Positions 15,556 through 22,681 of a stretch of DNA of 56,808 nt are shown piece after piece. Below the pieces are notes generated by a model, which saw only the letters and a list, made by a program, of their open reading frames with translations, was not told the DNA's origin and did no database searches. Source of the stretch: a virus; the IMG/VR virus record IMGVR_UViG_3300023175_000044, positions 1 through 56,808 of that record; one strand, given 5' to 3'. Every line of letters begins with the position of its first letter. Position 1 is the stretch's first letter. A program made the translations under genes and the position numbers.

Positions 15556-16585
15556 ATACGTCTGCGGTACCAGTTGAAGGATACGCTCTGCCAACTCCCC
15601 AAATAATTCTAGCTCCTCCTTGGCCGCCGTCTCCACCGGCTCCGGTATAATCATCATCATCAGCACCTCCACCGCCTCCGTATGCTCCACCATTAGAGTT
15701 TGAATTTCCCACAGTTCCATTAGCACCACCTGATCCTCCTCTTCCACCTAGACCAGCGCCAGGTAATGACCCAGAAGCTCCTTCACCCAAAAGGCCTACG
15801 CCTCCTCCTCCGCCACAAGCTGAAGAAATGACTGTTCCACCCGATCCTCCTCCACCTGAACCTGATTGCCCTCCGGTGTTACTGTTTGTATATGCGCCAT
15901 TTCCACCATTTCCTGAATAACCACCGGCTCCTCCGCCGGCTCCACCTGCGTTATTATATGAAGCATATCCACCTCTACCACCGGTGCCCCCTCCGTCTCT
16001 TTCAGTTCCACTTGATGTTCCAGGATCGCCATCATTGGCGGTTTGTGGGGTACCTGAAGATCCTGCTATATTTCCACCTCCGCCGCCGCCTCCAACAAGT
16101 ACCAATGTACCACCTCTAGAAATAGATGTGTTCTGACCATTTTGCCCAGCAGATGCTCTACTACTACCACCTTGACCACCTGTTCCAACTTCAACTGTCA
16201 AAGTTTCTCCAGGTGTTACTGCAAAGGTGCCGTAAGCTAAACCTCCACCACCTCCTCCTGCGCCACCTCTGTTACTACCTGTGCCGGCCGCACCACCGCC
16301 TCCACCTACACATACAGCAGAAACTTCAACGACTCCAGTTGGAACAGTAAAAAGTGATATTCCAGTTGATGTGAATATCGTTTGACCGGGAGGAGCGGCT
16401 AATCCTAAGTAATTATTTGAATCTCCAGTGTAAAACCATTCCTGTACATAATCTGCATCGAATGTGCCACCGTGGACAAACGCTCTAGAATAATTAGTTC
16501 CATATAAAGCATCTTCATCACTATCCATATTAAGCTGTCTTAAGCTTTCATTTCCTAAATGTTGACCAAGAGGATTCTGCACCAT
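15554..16585 (-). CDS. Glycine-rich adhesin-like virion protein
   Basis: A 343-residue protein. Residues 1-85 form a non-repetitive head domain (QHLGNESLRQLNMDSDEDA, then AFVHGGTFDADYVQEWFY). It then has the entry motif SLFTVPTGVVEVSAVCVGGG common to bacterial and phage glycine-rich domains. From about 110 to 330 it is dominated by GG and GGGG runs separated by short Ser/Thr/Asn segments, with TFAVTPGETLTVEVGTGGQGG in the usual place after the first Gly block. Such domains can pack as polyglycine-II helices, as in the distal gp38 adhesins of some T-even phages. This is the last gene of the fibre cassette, as distal adhesins often are. Confidence 0.75.
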   Translation of the reverse strand: MVQNPLGQHLGNESLRQLNMDSDEDALYGTNYSRAFVHGGTFDADYVQEWFYTGDSNNYLGLAAPPGQTIFTSTGISLFTVPTGVVEVSAVCVGGGGGAAGTGSNRGGAGGGGGGLAYGTFAVTPGETLTVEVGTGGQGGSSRASAGQNGQNTSISRGGTLVLVGGGGGGGNIAGSSGTPQTANDGDPGTSSGTERDGGGTGGRGGYASYNNAGGAGGGAGGYSGNGGNGAYTNSNTGGQSGSGGGGSGGTVISSACGGGGGVGLLGEGASGSLPGAGLGGRGGSGGANGTVGNSNSNGGAYGGGGGADDDDYTGAGGDGGQGGARIIWGVGRAYPSTGTADV

Positions 16586-16595
16586 TTATCTTCTC

Positions 16596-17753
16596 CTAAA
16601 AACCAAATTCTATGTAAACACTTCCATTTCCTTCAGAAACACCAGTTGCACCATTATTATATTGAGCTCCGCCTCTAGTTAAAGTTGTACTAGTTGCGGC
16701 TGGATTAGCATAAGATCCACCTCCTCCACCAAAAGAAAACGCATCAAAAGCATAAGCACCACCGGAATATCCACCGCCGCCGCCTTTATCATCATCAAGA
16801 CCAGTTTGTGATGATCCTGCTCCACCTCCACCAAATCCTCCTTGATCATTAGAACCAGAAGTGTGTTCAGCGCCATGTCCTCCTCTTCTAAACCCATATG
16901 CTATACGTCCAGTTAATTCAATATCAGTAAAGTTTATAGTACTGCCATTCGAACTATTAGTAAGATAGCCTCCTCCTCCGCCAGAGTTACCGTCACTGGT
17001 AGCCTGCGCAGCGCCATTTCCTACCGATCCATTAGCTCCACTATTGCCATTCGAATTTGTATTTGTTGATTGCCCTTCGCCAGCTGTATAATTATCTGAT
17101 CCACCATCTCCAGCATAACCACCGGCACCACCAGCTGCAAACAATAAATTATCACTTCCAGCTTCCACTTGAGCTTTAGTACCAAGAGAGACAAAGGTAC
17201 CACCTCCTCCACTTGGATTTTGACCATTACCTGGATCATCTGCTCCTTGTTGACCTACAAGAACAGTAATAACATCACCAGCATTTAGACTAACTACTCC
17301 TTGAACTTTTGCGCCCCTAGCACATCTTTTTTGTGAAGGGTTAGAAGCAGGTGAAAAATGATTCCATCCGCTAATTGCTGCACGGGACGCGCTAGTTGCT
17401 ATAGAAACACCTCCTCTGGCTCCTTCTAAAGTAAATCTATAATTACCTGCTGCAGGTACTGTCCATTCTTGATAACCATTTGATCCACCTAGAGTACCAG
17501 CTGGTACGCTTTGACTTGTTATTTGAGCAGTCGTTGGTCCAGTTTGTAATGTTGTTGTCGTTGCAGCGCCTGCTGATGTTAAATAAAAATCAAATGCATC
17601 TATTGCCGGCGCTGCCCACCGTTTATGTAACCCTGCTAAAGCTCTAAGTGAATATATTCCAGGATCTTTTTGCCCTAGGTATCCTCCTGTACTAAAGCCT
17701 CCCGTAACTCTTTTTGATCCCAATATTCCGCCGAAATTAAATCTTTTACTCAT
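16596..17753 (-). CDS. Glycine-rich protein resembling the ALK/LTK glycine-rich domain
   Basis: A 385-residue protein from the ATG at 17753, whose ATGA overlaps the stop of the preceding gene; a longer frame from 17849 would add 32 residues inside that gene and is unlikely. Residues 1-50 are a short head (MSKRFNFGGILGSKRVTGG). From about 90 on it has the sequence EWTVPAAGNYRFTLEGARGG, then VQGVVSLNAGDVITVLVGQQG, GGGGTFVSLG, NLLFAAGGAGGYAG, GGFGGGGAGSS, GGGGGYSGG and finally EGNGSVYIEFGF. This order of motifs is that of the glycine-rich domain of the receptor kinases ALK and LTK as I remember it, including VGQQG. Probable receptor-binding or surface adhesin protein. Confidence 0.75.
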   Translation of the reverse strand: MSKRFNFGGILGSKRVTGGFSTGGYLGQKDPGIYSLRALAGLHKRWAAPAIDAFDFYLTSAGAATTTTLQTGPTTAQITSQSVPAGTLGGSNGYQEWTVPAAGNYRFTLEGARGGVSIATSASRAAISGWNHFSPASNPSQKRCARGAKVQGVVSLNAGDVITVLVGQQGADDPGNGQNPSGGGGTFVSLGTKAQVEAGSDNLLFAAGGAGGYAGDGGSDNYTAGEGQSTNTNSNGNSGANGSVGNGAAQATSDGNSGGGGGYLTNSSNGSTINFTDIELTGRIAYGFRRGGHGAEHTSGSNDQGGFGGGGAGSSQTGLDDDKGGGGGYSGGAYAFDAFSFGGGGGSYANPAATSTTLTRGGAQYNNGATGVSEGNGSVYIEFGF

Positions 17754-18241
17754 GATGTCATCAACCTCTGAAAAGAACAAATTATACTTGGACGGTATGT
17801 CCATTGCCCGCTTGTAGGCTCTGTTGAATATCTCCAATCCAAACGCCAATCCTTTGTATTTGGAAAAGTAACTGGATTTTCAGCATCAATAATGGTAACA
17901 CCCCTAGCGCCAGCCACTTGAAGTGTATTAGTATCCTCTCTACTCCAAACATAATCCCATGCAGAAGAACCACCATAACTGCTTTGTTGTATTCTAAATC
18001 CTAACGAAGGATAATAAGGTGGATGATTTCCTATTAATGCTCCTTGATCAGCATATCCTTCCATTCCTGTTACAGTTAAATTTACTATTCTAATAGCATC
18101 ATTACTTACAGCATTAGTACTTCCTAAAGCTTCACCAAAATCAATTAATTCATGCCAAGTATCATCAGCAGATGAATTAGCACCTGTAGCAGCAAATGAA
18201 TAAGTATATACGTTTGTCATATTTAAATAATTAACAGCCAT
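17750..18241 (-). CDS. Small beta-rich virion protein, sixth of a tandem set
   Basis: A 163-residue protein beginning MAVNYLNMTNVYTYSF and rich in Ser, Thr, Asn and aromatic residues, with alternating polar and hydrophobic residues typical of beta-sandwich folds. It starts at an ATG sharing one base with the stop of the preceding gene (TAATG) and ends in an ATGA overlap with the glycine-rich gene. Its opening phrase resembles the 124-residue neighbour (MAVNLLTLN). It is the longest of the set after its own insertion of Trp- and Tyr-rich sequence (SSAWDYVWSRED). Function unknown; a virion decoration or fibre-associated role is inferred from position only. Confidence 0.7.
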   Translation of the reverse strand: MAVNYLNMTNVYTYSFAATGANSSADDTWHELIDFGEALGSTNAVSNDAIRIVNLTVTGMEGYADQGALIGNHPPYYPSLGFRIQQSSYGGSSAWDYVWSREDTNTLQVAGARGVTIIDAENPVTFPNTKDWRLDWRYSTEPTSGQWTYRPSIICSFQRLMTS

Positions 18242-18639
18242 TATGCAAATTCCTCCCCACTAATTATGTATCTTACTCCATTTGTCGCACCAGTTAAAGA
18301 TGTGGTAATATAAAGCCCATGAGCTCCTGTTGATGCTTCATGAGCATTATGAGGACCTAACCATATGGGACAAGATGCATCTGCTACTAAAATATTTTCA
18401 CCTGGTAATAATGGAAAATCATTTAAATAAATTTCAGTAATATTTGACGTGGTATTTGTCCAAGCTCTAACGGAAATTGTAGCAGTAGTACTAGAATGCA
18501 CATTAAAAAATTCTAAATCAGTAATTCTAATTAATCCATCAGACGCACTTGTTTGATAGAGTGTAGTATTAGTTGATCCTAAAACGCCACTTTGTAGAAA
18601 TGGCTCAATTTTTGTAAGATTTAGTATATTGTATGACAT
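18241..18639 (-). CDS. Small beta-rich virion protein, fifth of a tandem set
   Basis: A 132-residue protein (MSYNILNLTKIEPFLQSG) with the pattern IRITDLEFFNVHSSTTATISVRA followed by DFPLLPGENILVADASCPIWLG. The layout is strand, N-x-x-S/T turn, strand, then a Pro-Leu-x-x-G-E loop and a C-terminal strand pair. This resembles the other small proteins here (the 124-residue one has SVRLNTPGGN and GAPIYAGNGEV in the same places). It overlaps both neighbours by one base or abuts them, so translation is coupled. No enzyme motif is present. A jelly-roll-like structural subunit is the likeliest reading. Confidence 0.7.
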   Translation of the reverse strand: MSYNILNLTKIEPFLQSGVLGSTNTTLYQTSASDGLIRITDLEFFNVHSSTTATISVRAWTNTTSNITEIYLNDFPLLPGENILVADASCPIWLGPHNAHEASTGAHGLYITTSLTGATNGVRYIISGEEFA

Positions 18640-19014
18640 TTATGTTATCTTTAATCCGTTTATAAACATTCTATAATTTGCACTAGATGCGAAAGCTGAT
18701 ATTGATGTTACTTCACCATTTCCTGCATAAATTGGCGCACCTTTATACACTAATTGAACAGCATCAAATCTAAATAATTTTTGATTATATGCTAAATATC
18801 TATTCCCACCTGGCGTATTTAATCTTACTGAAAAGTTATCAGTAGCAGATGGTGTTGCTGTAGCATCCCAAGCTACAACAATTGATTCTATTATATGTGT
18901 TTCAGCGTTTGCAAAAGTCATAACAGAAGTTGCAGTAGTAGTCATATCATATCGCTTTCTCCAAGCATATATTGTATTACTAGCAGCATTTAATGTTAAT
19001 AAATTGACAGCCAT
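18640..19014 (-). CDS. Small beta-rich virion protein, fourth of a tandem set
   Basis: A 124-residue protein beginning MAVNLLTLNAASNTIYAW. The frame is open to 19041, but the ATG at 19014-19012 shares a base with the upstream stop (TAATG), the arrangement used throughout this set, so I take it as the start. It has ETHIIESIVVAWDATATPSA, FSVRLNTPGGNRYLAYN, and GAPIYAGNGEVTSIS near the C-terminus. This matches the general plan of its neighbours. No function can be assigned beyond probable virion structural role. Confidence 0.7.
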   Translation of the reverse strand: MAVNLLTLNAASNTIYAWRKRYDMTTTATSVMTFANAETHIIESIVVAWDATATPSATDNFSVRLNTPGGNRYLAYNQKLFRFDAVQLVYKGAPIYAGNGEVTSISAFASSANYRMFINGLKIT

Positions 19015-19385
19015 TATGACAACTCCGTATAAGTACACCAATAATTAGTAATTCCACCAGCATCAGTATAAAGTCTTAGTTTATCATTTGGAAATAAATA
19101 AAAGGGATTTTCATTAGTAAAAATAGGATTCATTATACCTCTAGTTATTGTCATTTGCATCATCATATAATTAGTACTGCCTGTCGATTGATAAATTCTA
19201 TATTGTGCGTTTTCAGATGCTCCTGTGTTTGAAATACCTACAAAATTAACAGCAAATGTTTTACCCGATCCATTTGGATTTGATATTATATCTGCATAAG
19301 ATGAAACATTACCTTGACCAGTCGAAGATATTCTTCTTATATTTGTTAAACCTAAAAAATTGTTAGTTCCAGTTACTAAAGTCAT
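19014..19385 (-). CDS. Small beta-rich virion protein, third of a tandem set
   Basis: A 123-residue protein starting MTLVTGTNNFLGLTNIRR; the ATG at 19385-19383 lies one base after the preceding stop (TAATATG), while an alternative start at 19403 would overlap it. It contains FAVNFVGISNTGASENAQYR, then IYQSTGSTNYMMMQM and the C-terminal loop ENPFYLFPNDKLRLYTDAGG. The NP-F-Y-L-F-P-N-D-K-L phrase matches the lower-affinity PxLxxGDxL loop often seen in small phage beta-sandwich proteins that decorate capsids or tails. The Met-rich strand (YMMMQM) is unusual. Function unknown. Confidence 0.7.
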   Translation of the reverse strand: MTLVTGTNNFLGLTNIRRISSTGQGNVSSYADIISNPNGSGKTFAVNFVGISNTGASENAQYRIYQSTGSTNYMMMQMTITRGIMNPIFTNENPFYLFPNDKLRLYTDAGGITNYWCTYTELS

Positions 19386-19386
19386 A

Positions 19387-19821
19387 TTAAGTCCCGCTAT
19401 CAAATAAAAAGTATTGAACTTGTGCTGTTAAATGATTAGTTACTCCCGAATCTAGTCTAAATTGTATTTGTTCTATTCCAGTGGAATTTGCACCTTGCCC
19501 TGGACTATCTCTCACAATAACAACAGGTGTGTGTTTATCTAAAATTTGTAATACACTATGTCCAGCAATTCCTGTTCTATTAAACATTGTTCGGTGAGTG
19601 CTACCATCATAAACTCTCATTGAAAACGTAGCATCTGAATCTCTACGATTTTCAATAGTTAAAGATGTTGTCATGCCATTGCGCGCTGCACCACCATCAT
19701 TATTACTACCCATATTGGTACCAGAAATTAAAATATTCCAAGCACCATTTGAAGTGATATTTAAATCTTTTGAATGTGGAACAATTTCACTTACATTTAA
19801 AAAATCAACTGGATTAGCCAT
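19387..19821 (-). CDS. Small beta-rich virion protein, second of a tandem set
   Basis: A 144-residue protein (MANPVDFLNVSEIVPHSKD) with MTTSLTIENRRDSDATFSMR, then VYDGSTHRTMFNRTGIAGHS, IQFRLDSGVTNHLTAQVQYF at the end. The region with ENRRDSDATFSM(R)V is the N-x-x-x-x-x-x-T/S-x-x-V pattern shared with its neighbours. It starts in a TAATG overlap with the 158-residue gene. It has no Cys and no membrane segment. Inferred virion structural protein. Confidence 0.7.
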   Translation of the reverse strand: MANPVDFLNVSEIVPHSKDLNITSNGAWNILISGTNMGSNNDGGAARNGMTTSLTIENRRDSDATFSMRVYDGSTHRTMFNRTGIAGHSVLQILDKHTPVVIVRDSPGQGANSTGIEQIQFRLDSGVTNHLTAQVQYFLFDSGT

Positions 19822-20297
19822 TATTTAGATCTCCTTATAAGAGCATAACATGCGATAATATCAAAATCTCCACTTGATCCATCATATCTTCGTATAATTG
19901 CTTGTTGAAGAGGCTTCCAATCTGAAGTACTTGTAGGATCTGATTCTAAATATATAGGTTTTGCTTTATCTACATAATGCCAAGTTTCTCCAAATCCAAA
20001 CCAAAAAGCGGGCCTTACAAAATAACCTGTATTGCCCGTATTAGTAACATGTTCAGTACCAACAGATCCTTCTACAAGTTCTAAACCAGGAGCAATCTGC
20101 GGATCACTATTTGCATCTATACTACATACGTACAAACTTTGAAGAATTTTTAATTCATGATAATTAACGTTAGATGATGTTGCAGAAATTGTCATAGTAG
20201 CACTGGATGATAAAGTTCCAACCTCAGTATGCAATTCTATCGTATCATACGCACCTGCTGATGTAAGTGCTGCTAAATCTAATACACCTGCTACCAT
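19821..20297 (-). CDS. Small beta-rich virion protein, first of a tandem set
   Basis: A 158-residue protein beginning MVAGVLDLAALTSAGAYD. It is followed by IELHTEVGTLSSSATMTIS and a Trp/Phe-rich middle (RPAFWFGFGETWHYVD), then the basic end ACYALIRRSK. It is the most divergent of the six and may belong to the group only by location. It begins 5 bases after the collagen-like gene stops, so it is read from the same message. Function unknown. Confidence 0.65.
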   Translation of the reverse strand: MVAGVLDLAALTSAGAYDTIELHTEVGTLSSSATMTISATSSNVNYHELKILQSLYVCSIDANSDPQIAPGLELVEGSVGTEHVTNTGNTGYFVRPAFWFGFGETWHYVDKAKPIYLESDPTSTSDWKPLQQAIIRRYDGSSGDFDIIACYALIRRSK

Positions 20298-20302
20298 AAT
20301 AC

Positions 20303-22678
20303 TTATCCAAAAATTAACGCCATTGCGATTGCTAAACCAATACCTGCACCATCTGCGCCTTTTGATCCTGTGTAACCTCTATCACCTTTAGATCCGGTAT
20401 ATCCTCGATCTCCTTTTGATCCTGTGTAACCTCTATCACCTTTAGATCCTGTATATCCTCGATTTCCTTTAGATCCAGTATAACCTCGATCTCCCTTTGA
20501 GCCCGTATATCCTCGATCTCCTTTGGAGCCCGTATATCCTCGATCTCCTTTTGATCCAGTGAAGCCAGTATCACCTTTTGAACCAGTATATCCTCTATCA
20601 CCTTGAGATCCAGTAAATCCTCTATCACCTTTAGATCCATCATAACCAGTATCACCTTTAGACCCCGTATAACCTCGATCTCCTTTTGATCCAGTATAAC
20701 CTTTTACACCATCATGAGCAAAAGAAAAAGTAACTTTAGGATATGTAGGATAACCACCACTTACTCTTCTAGCGTTAAAATGATCGCCTGCGTTTGCAGA
20801 TATATTTAAACTACTAGAAACAGTGATAGTCGAGCCTACATTGATTGTAATTGTTGGCATACCAACTGAACTATTATTTTTATAAAGTTGTACCGTAGTA
20901 TTTGTGCCTGTAGGTGCACCTGCACTAACAACTGAAACTCTATCAAGATTACAATCCACTGGAACGGGTGGGCCACGACCTGTGCTATTATCACCGTCGC
21001 CGAAAGCTAAATATTGAGACCAAGTTCCTGCTTGTTCACCGACATAAACAAAATATCCTCCTCCTGATCCATTTGCTCCAGCTAATCCTTGAACACCTTG
21101 GTCACCTTTAGAACCAGTGAATCCAGTTACACCTCTTGATCCAGTGAATCCAGTTACACCTCTTGATCCAGTGTAACCTCGTGAACCAGTATATCCTCGA
21201 TCACCTTTCGATCCCGTATATCCTCGATCACCTTTCGATCCAGTATATCCTCTGTCACCTTTCGATCCAGTATAACCAATATCACCTTTCGATCCCGTAT
21301 ATCCTCGATCACCTTTCGATCCAGTATAACCAACGAACTGACCAACATTATTCCAAGTTGACCCATCATAAACCCAAAGACTACCGGTTGCCTGATCAAC
21401 CACACCATCACCAGCCGAAGCTGAAGGAAAAGCTGAGTTTAAAGTAGTTTGAGGATTATTTGGAGGATTTACATTAACATCTGCTACTGATCCAGCAATT
21501 GTAACAGATGTACCATCATCACCTTTTGATCCGGTATATCCTCTATCACCTTTAGATCCAGTATAACCGATATCACCTTTTGATCCTGTAAATCCTCGTG
21601 AACCAGTATAACCGATATCCCCTTTTGATCCGGTATATCCTCTATCACCTTTAGATCCAGTATAACCGATATCACCTTTTGATCCTGTAAATCCTTTAGA
21701 TCCAGTAAATCCTCGTGAACCTGTAAAACCTATGTCACCTTTCGATCCAGTATAACCAATATCACCTTTCGATCCACTATAACCGATATCACCAAAAGAA
21801 CCAGTAAAACCAGTATCACCTCTTGATCCAGTATATCCTCTATCTCCTTTGGAGCCTGTATATCCTATATCACCTTGAGAGCCAGTAAAACCTCTATCAC
21901 CTTTAGATCCGGTATATCCGCGAAACCCTTGAGATCCTGTAAATCCTCTTACACCTTGAGATCCAGTAAATCCAGTATCGCCTTGAGATCCTGTAAATCC
22001 TCTTGATCCAGTATATCCTATATTACCTTGTGATCCAACAAATCCCGTTTGCCCCTGATGAATAAAATTAATAAGTACTTTATCATTATTTTGCCAGTTT
22101 GCTCCGCCTGATACACCAGTAACAGTTAATCTTCTAGCACTACCTGTTGCAACAACACTACCAGTAACTTCATAAATAATAAATCCACTATCTGCCGCAT
22201 CTAGAGATCTTACATATAAGTAACCTCTATTTGTACTAGAACCAAAATCATCAAATGTGTCAATATAACCATTTTGATTATTATTAAGATCATCAAACGC
22301 ATCAATAGCAATTTCAGTGGCACTAGTAAAAGTTGCATTATTAAAAACCATTTGGCCTGCATCAGTGTCCTGCGCAGTATTAGTAGTAGTTGTGTCTACA
22401 TAATATATGATTCCAAGTGAGTTTGAAGATCCAGTAAATCCTCTTGAACCTGTAAAGCCTCGAGATCCTGTAAAACCTCTTGATCCCGCATAACCTAAAA
22501 GACCTCTTGATCCAGTATATCCTGCTCCTTTAGATCCAGTAAATCCTCTTGATCCAGTGTATCCTACTGGAGCATCTACAAGCCAAGATGTTGTATTAGA
22601 ATCATATGTGTAATCAATCCCATTAGCGCTATATGTATCACCATTATTAGGATTAGGTGGAAAATTTAAAATTGCCAT
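20303..22678 (-). CDS. Collagen-like tail fibre
   Basis: A 791-residue fibre. Residues 1-38 are a small head domain (MAILNFPPNPNNGDTYSANG) shared in pattern with the 318-residue C1q-like protein. Collagen-type Gly-X-Y repeats fill about 39-85, 212-390, 450-539 and 657-776, roughly 145 triplets, mostly from the nine-residue unit GYTGSKGDR or GYTGSKGDI. Between them lie three globular inserts: about 86-211, 391-449 and 540-656, the last with C1q-like features. The C-terminus GAGIGLAIAMALIFG is hydrophobic. Lys in the Y position followed by Gly-Asp gives interchain salt bridges that stabilise triple helices without hydroxyproline. The protein should trimerise as a long flexible fibre. Confidence 0.9.
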   Translation of the reverse strand: MAILNFPPNPNNGDTYSANGIDYTYDSNTTSWLVDAPVGYTGSRGFTGSKGAGYTGSRGLLGYAGSRGFTGSRGFTGSRGFTGSSNSLGIIYYVDTTTTNTAQDTDAGQMVFNNATFTSATEIAIDAFDDLNNNQNGYIDTFDDFGSSTNRGYLYVRSLDAADSGFIIYEVTGSVVATGSARRLTVTGVSGGANWQNNDKVLINFIHQGQTGFVGSQGNIGYTGSRGFTGSQGDTGFTGSQGVRGFTGSQGFRGYTGSKGDRGFTGSQGDIGYTGSKGDRGYTGSRGDTGFTGSFGDIGYSGSKGDIGYTGSKGDIGFTGSRGFTGSKGFTGSKGDIGYTGSKGDRGYTGSKGDIGYTGSRGFTGSKGDIGYTGSKGDRGYTGSKGDDGTSVTIAGSVADVNVNPPNNPQTTLNSAFPSASAGDGVVDQATGSLWVYDGSTWNNVGQFVGYTGSKGDRGYTGSKGDIGYTGSKGDRGYTGSKGDRGYTGSKGDRGYTGSRGYTGSRGVTGFTGSRGVTGFTGSKGDQGVQGLAGANGSGGGYFVYVGEQAGTWSQYLAFGDGDNSTGRGPPVPVDCNLDRVSVVSAGAPTGTNTTVQLYKNNSSVGMPTITINVGSTITVSSSLNISANAGDHFNARRVSGGYPTYPKVTFSFAHDGVKGYTGSKGDRGYTGSKGDTGYDGSKGDRGFTGSQGDRGYTGSKGDTGFTGSKGDRGYTGSKGDRGYTGSKGDRGYTGSKGNRGYTGSKGDRGYTGSKGDRGYTGSKGDRGYTGSKGADGAGIGLAIAMALIFG
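20351..20710. repeat. 27-bp coding repeats of the collagen segment, C-terminal block
   Basis: Tandem 27-bp units encoding GYTGSKGDR, with plus-strand text such as cctcgatctccttttgatcc. Comparable blocks are at 21062-21331, 21509-22045 and 22424-22564. The copies are near identical in DNA, which allows unequal recombination and changes of fibre length. Confidence 0.88.
21062..21331. repeat. 27-bp coding repeats of the collagen segment, third block
   Basis: Same unit as the C-terminal block, encoding residues about 450-539 of the collagen-like fibre, with GDR- and GVTGFTGSR-type variants at the distal end. Confidence 0.85.
21509..22045. repeat. 27-bp coding repeats of the collagen segment, second block
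   Basis: The longest block, about 179 codons, encoding residues about 212-390. Units are a mix of GYTGSKGDI, GYTGSKGDR, GFTGSQGDT and GFTGSRGFT types, so this block looks older and more diverged than the last one. Confidence 0.85.
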
Positions 22679-22681
22679 TTA

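Noticed and set aside
17754-17849. A longer start for the glycine-rich gene
   Set aside because: It would lie entirely in the preceding gene; the ATGA overlap at 17753 is the pattern used here.
20332-21675. Several open frames in other minus and plus frames across the collagen gene
   Set aside because: They are repeat-driven shadow frames with biased composition (Ile/Leu/Asp/Lys runs).
20351-22564. CRISPR-like appearance of regular 27-bp repeats
   Set aside because: There are no unique spacers; the repeats are in frame and encode collagen triplets.
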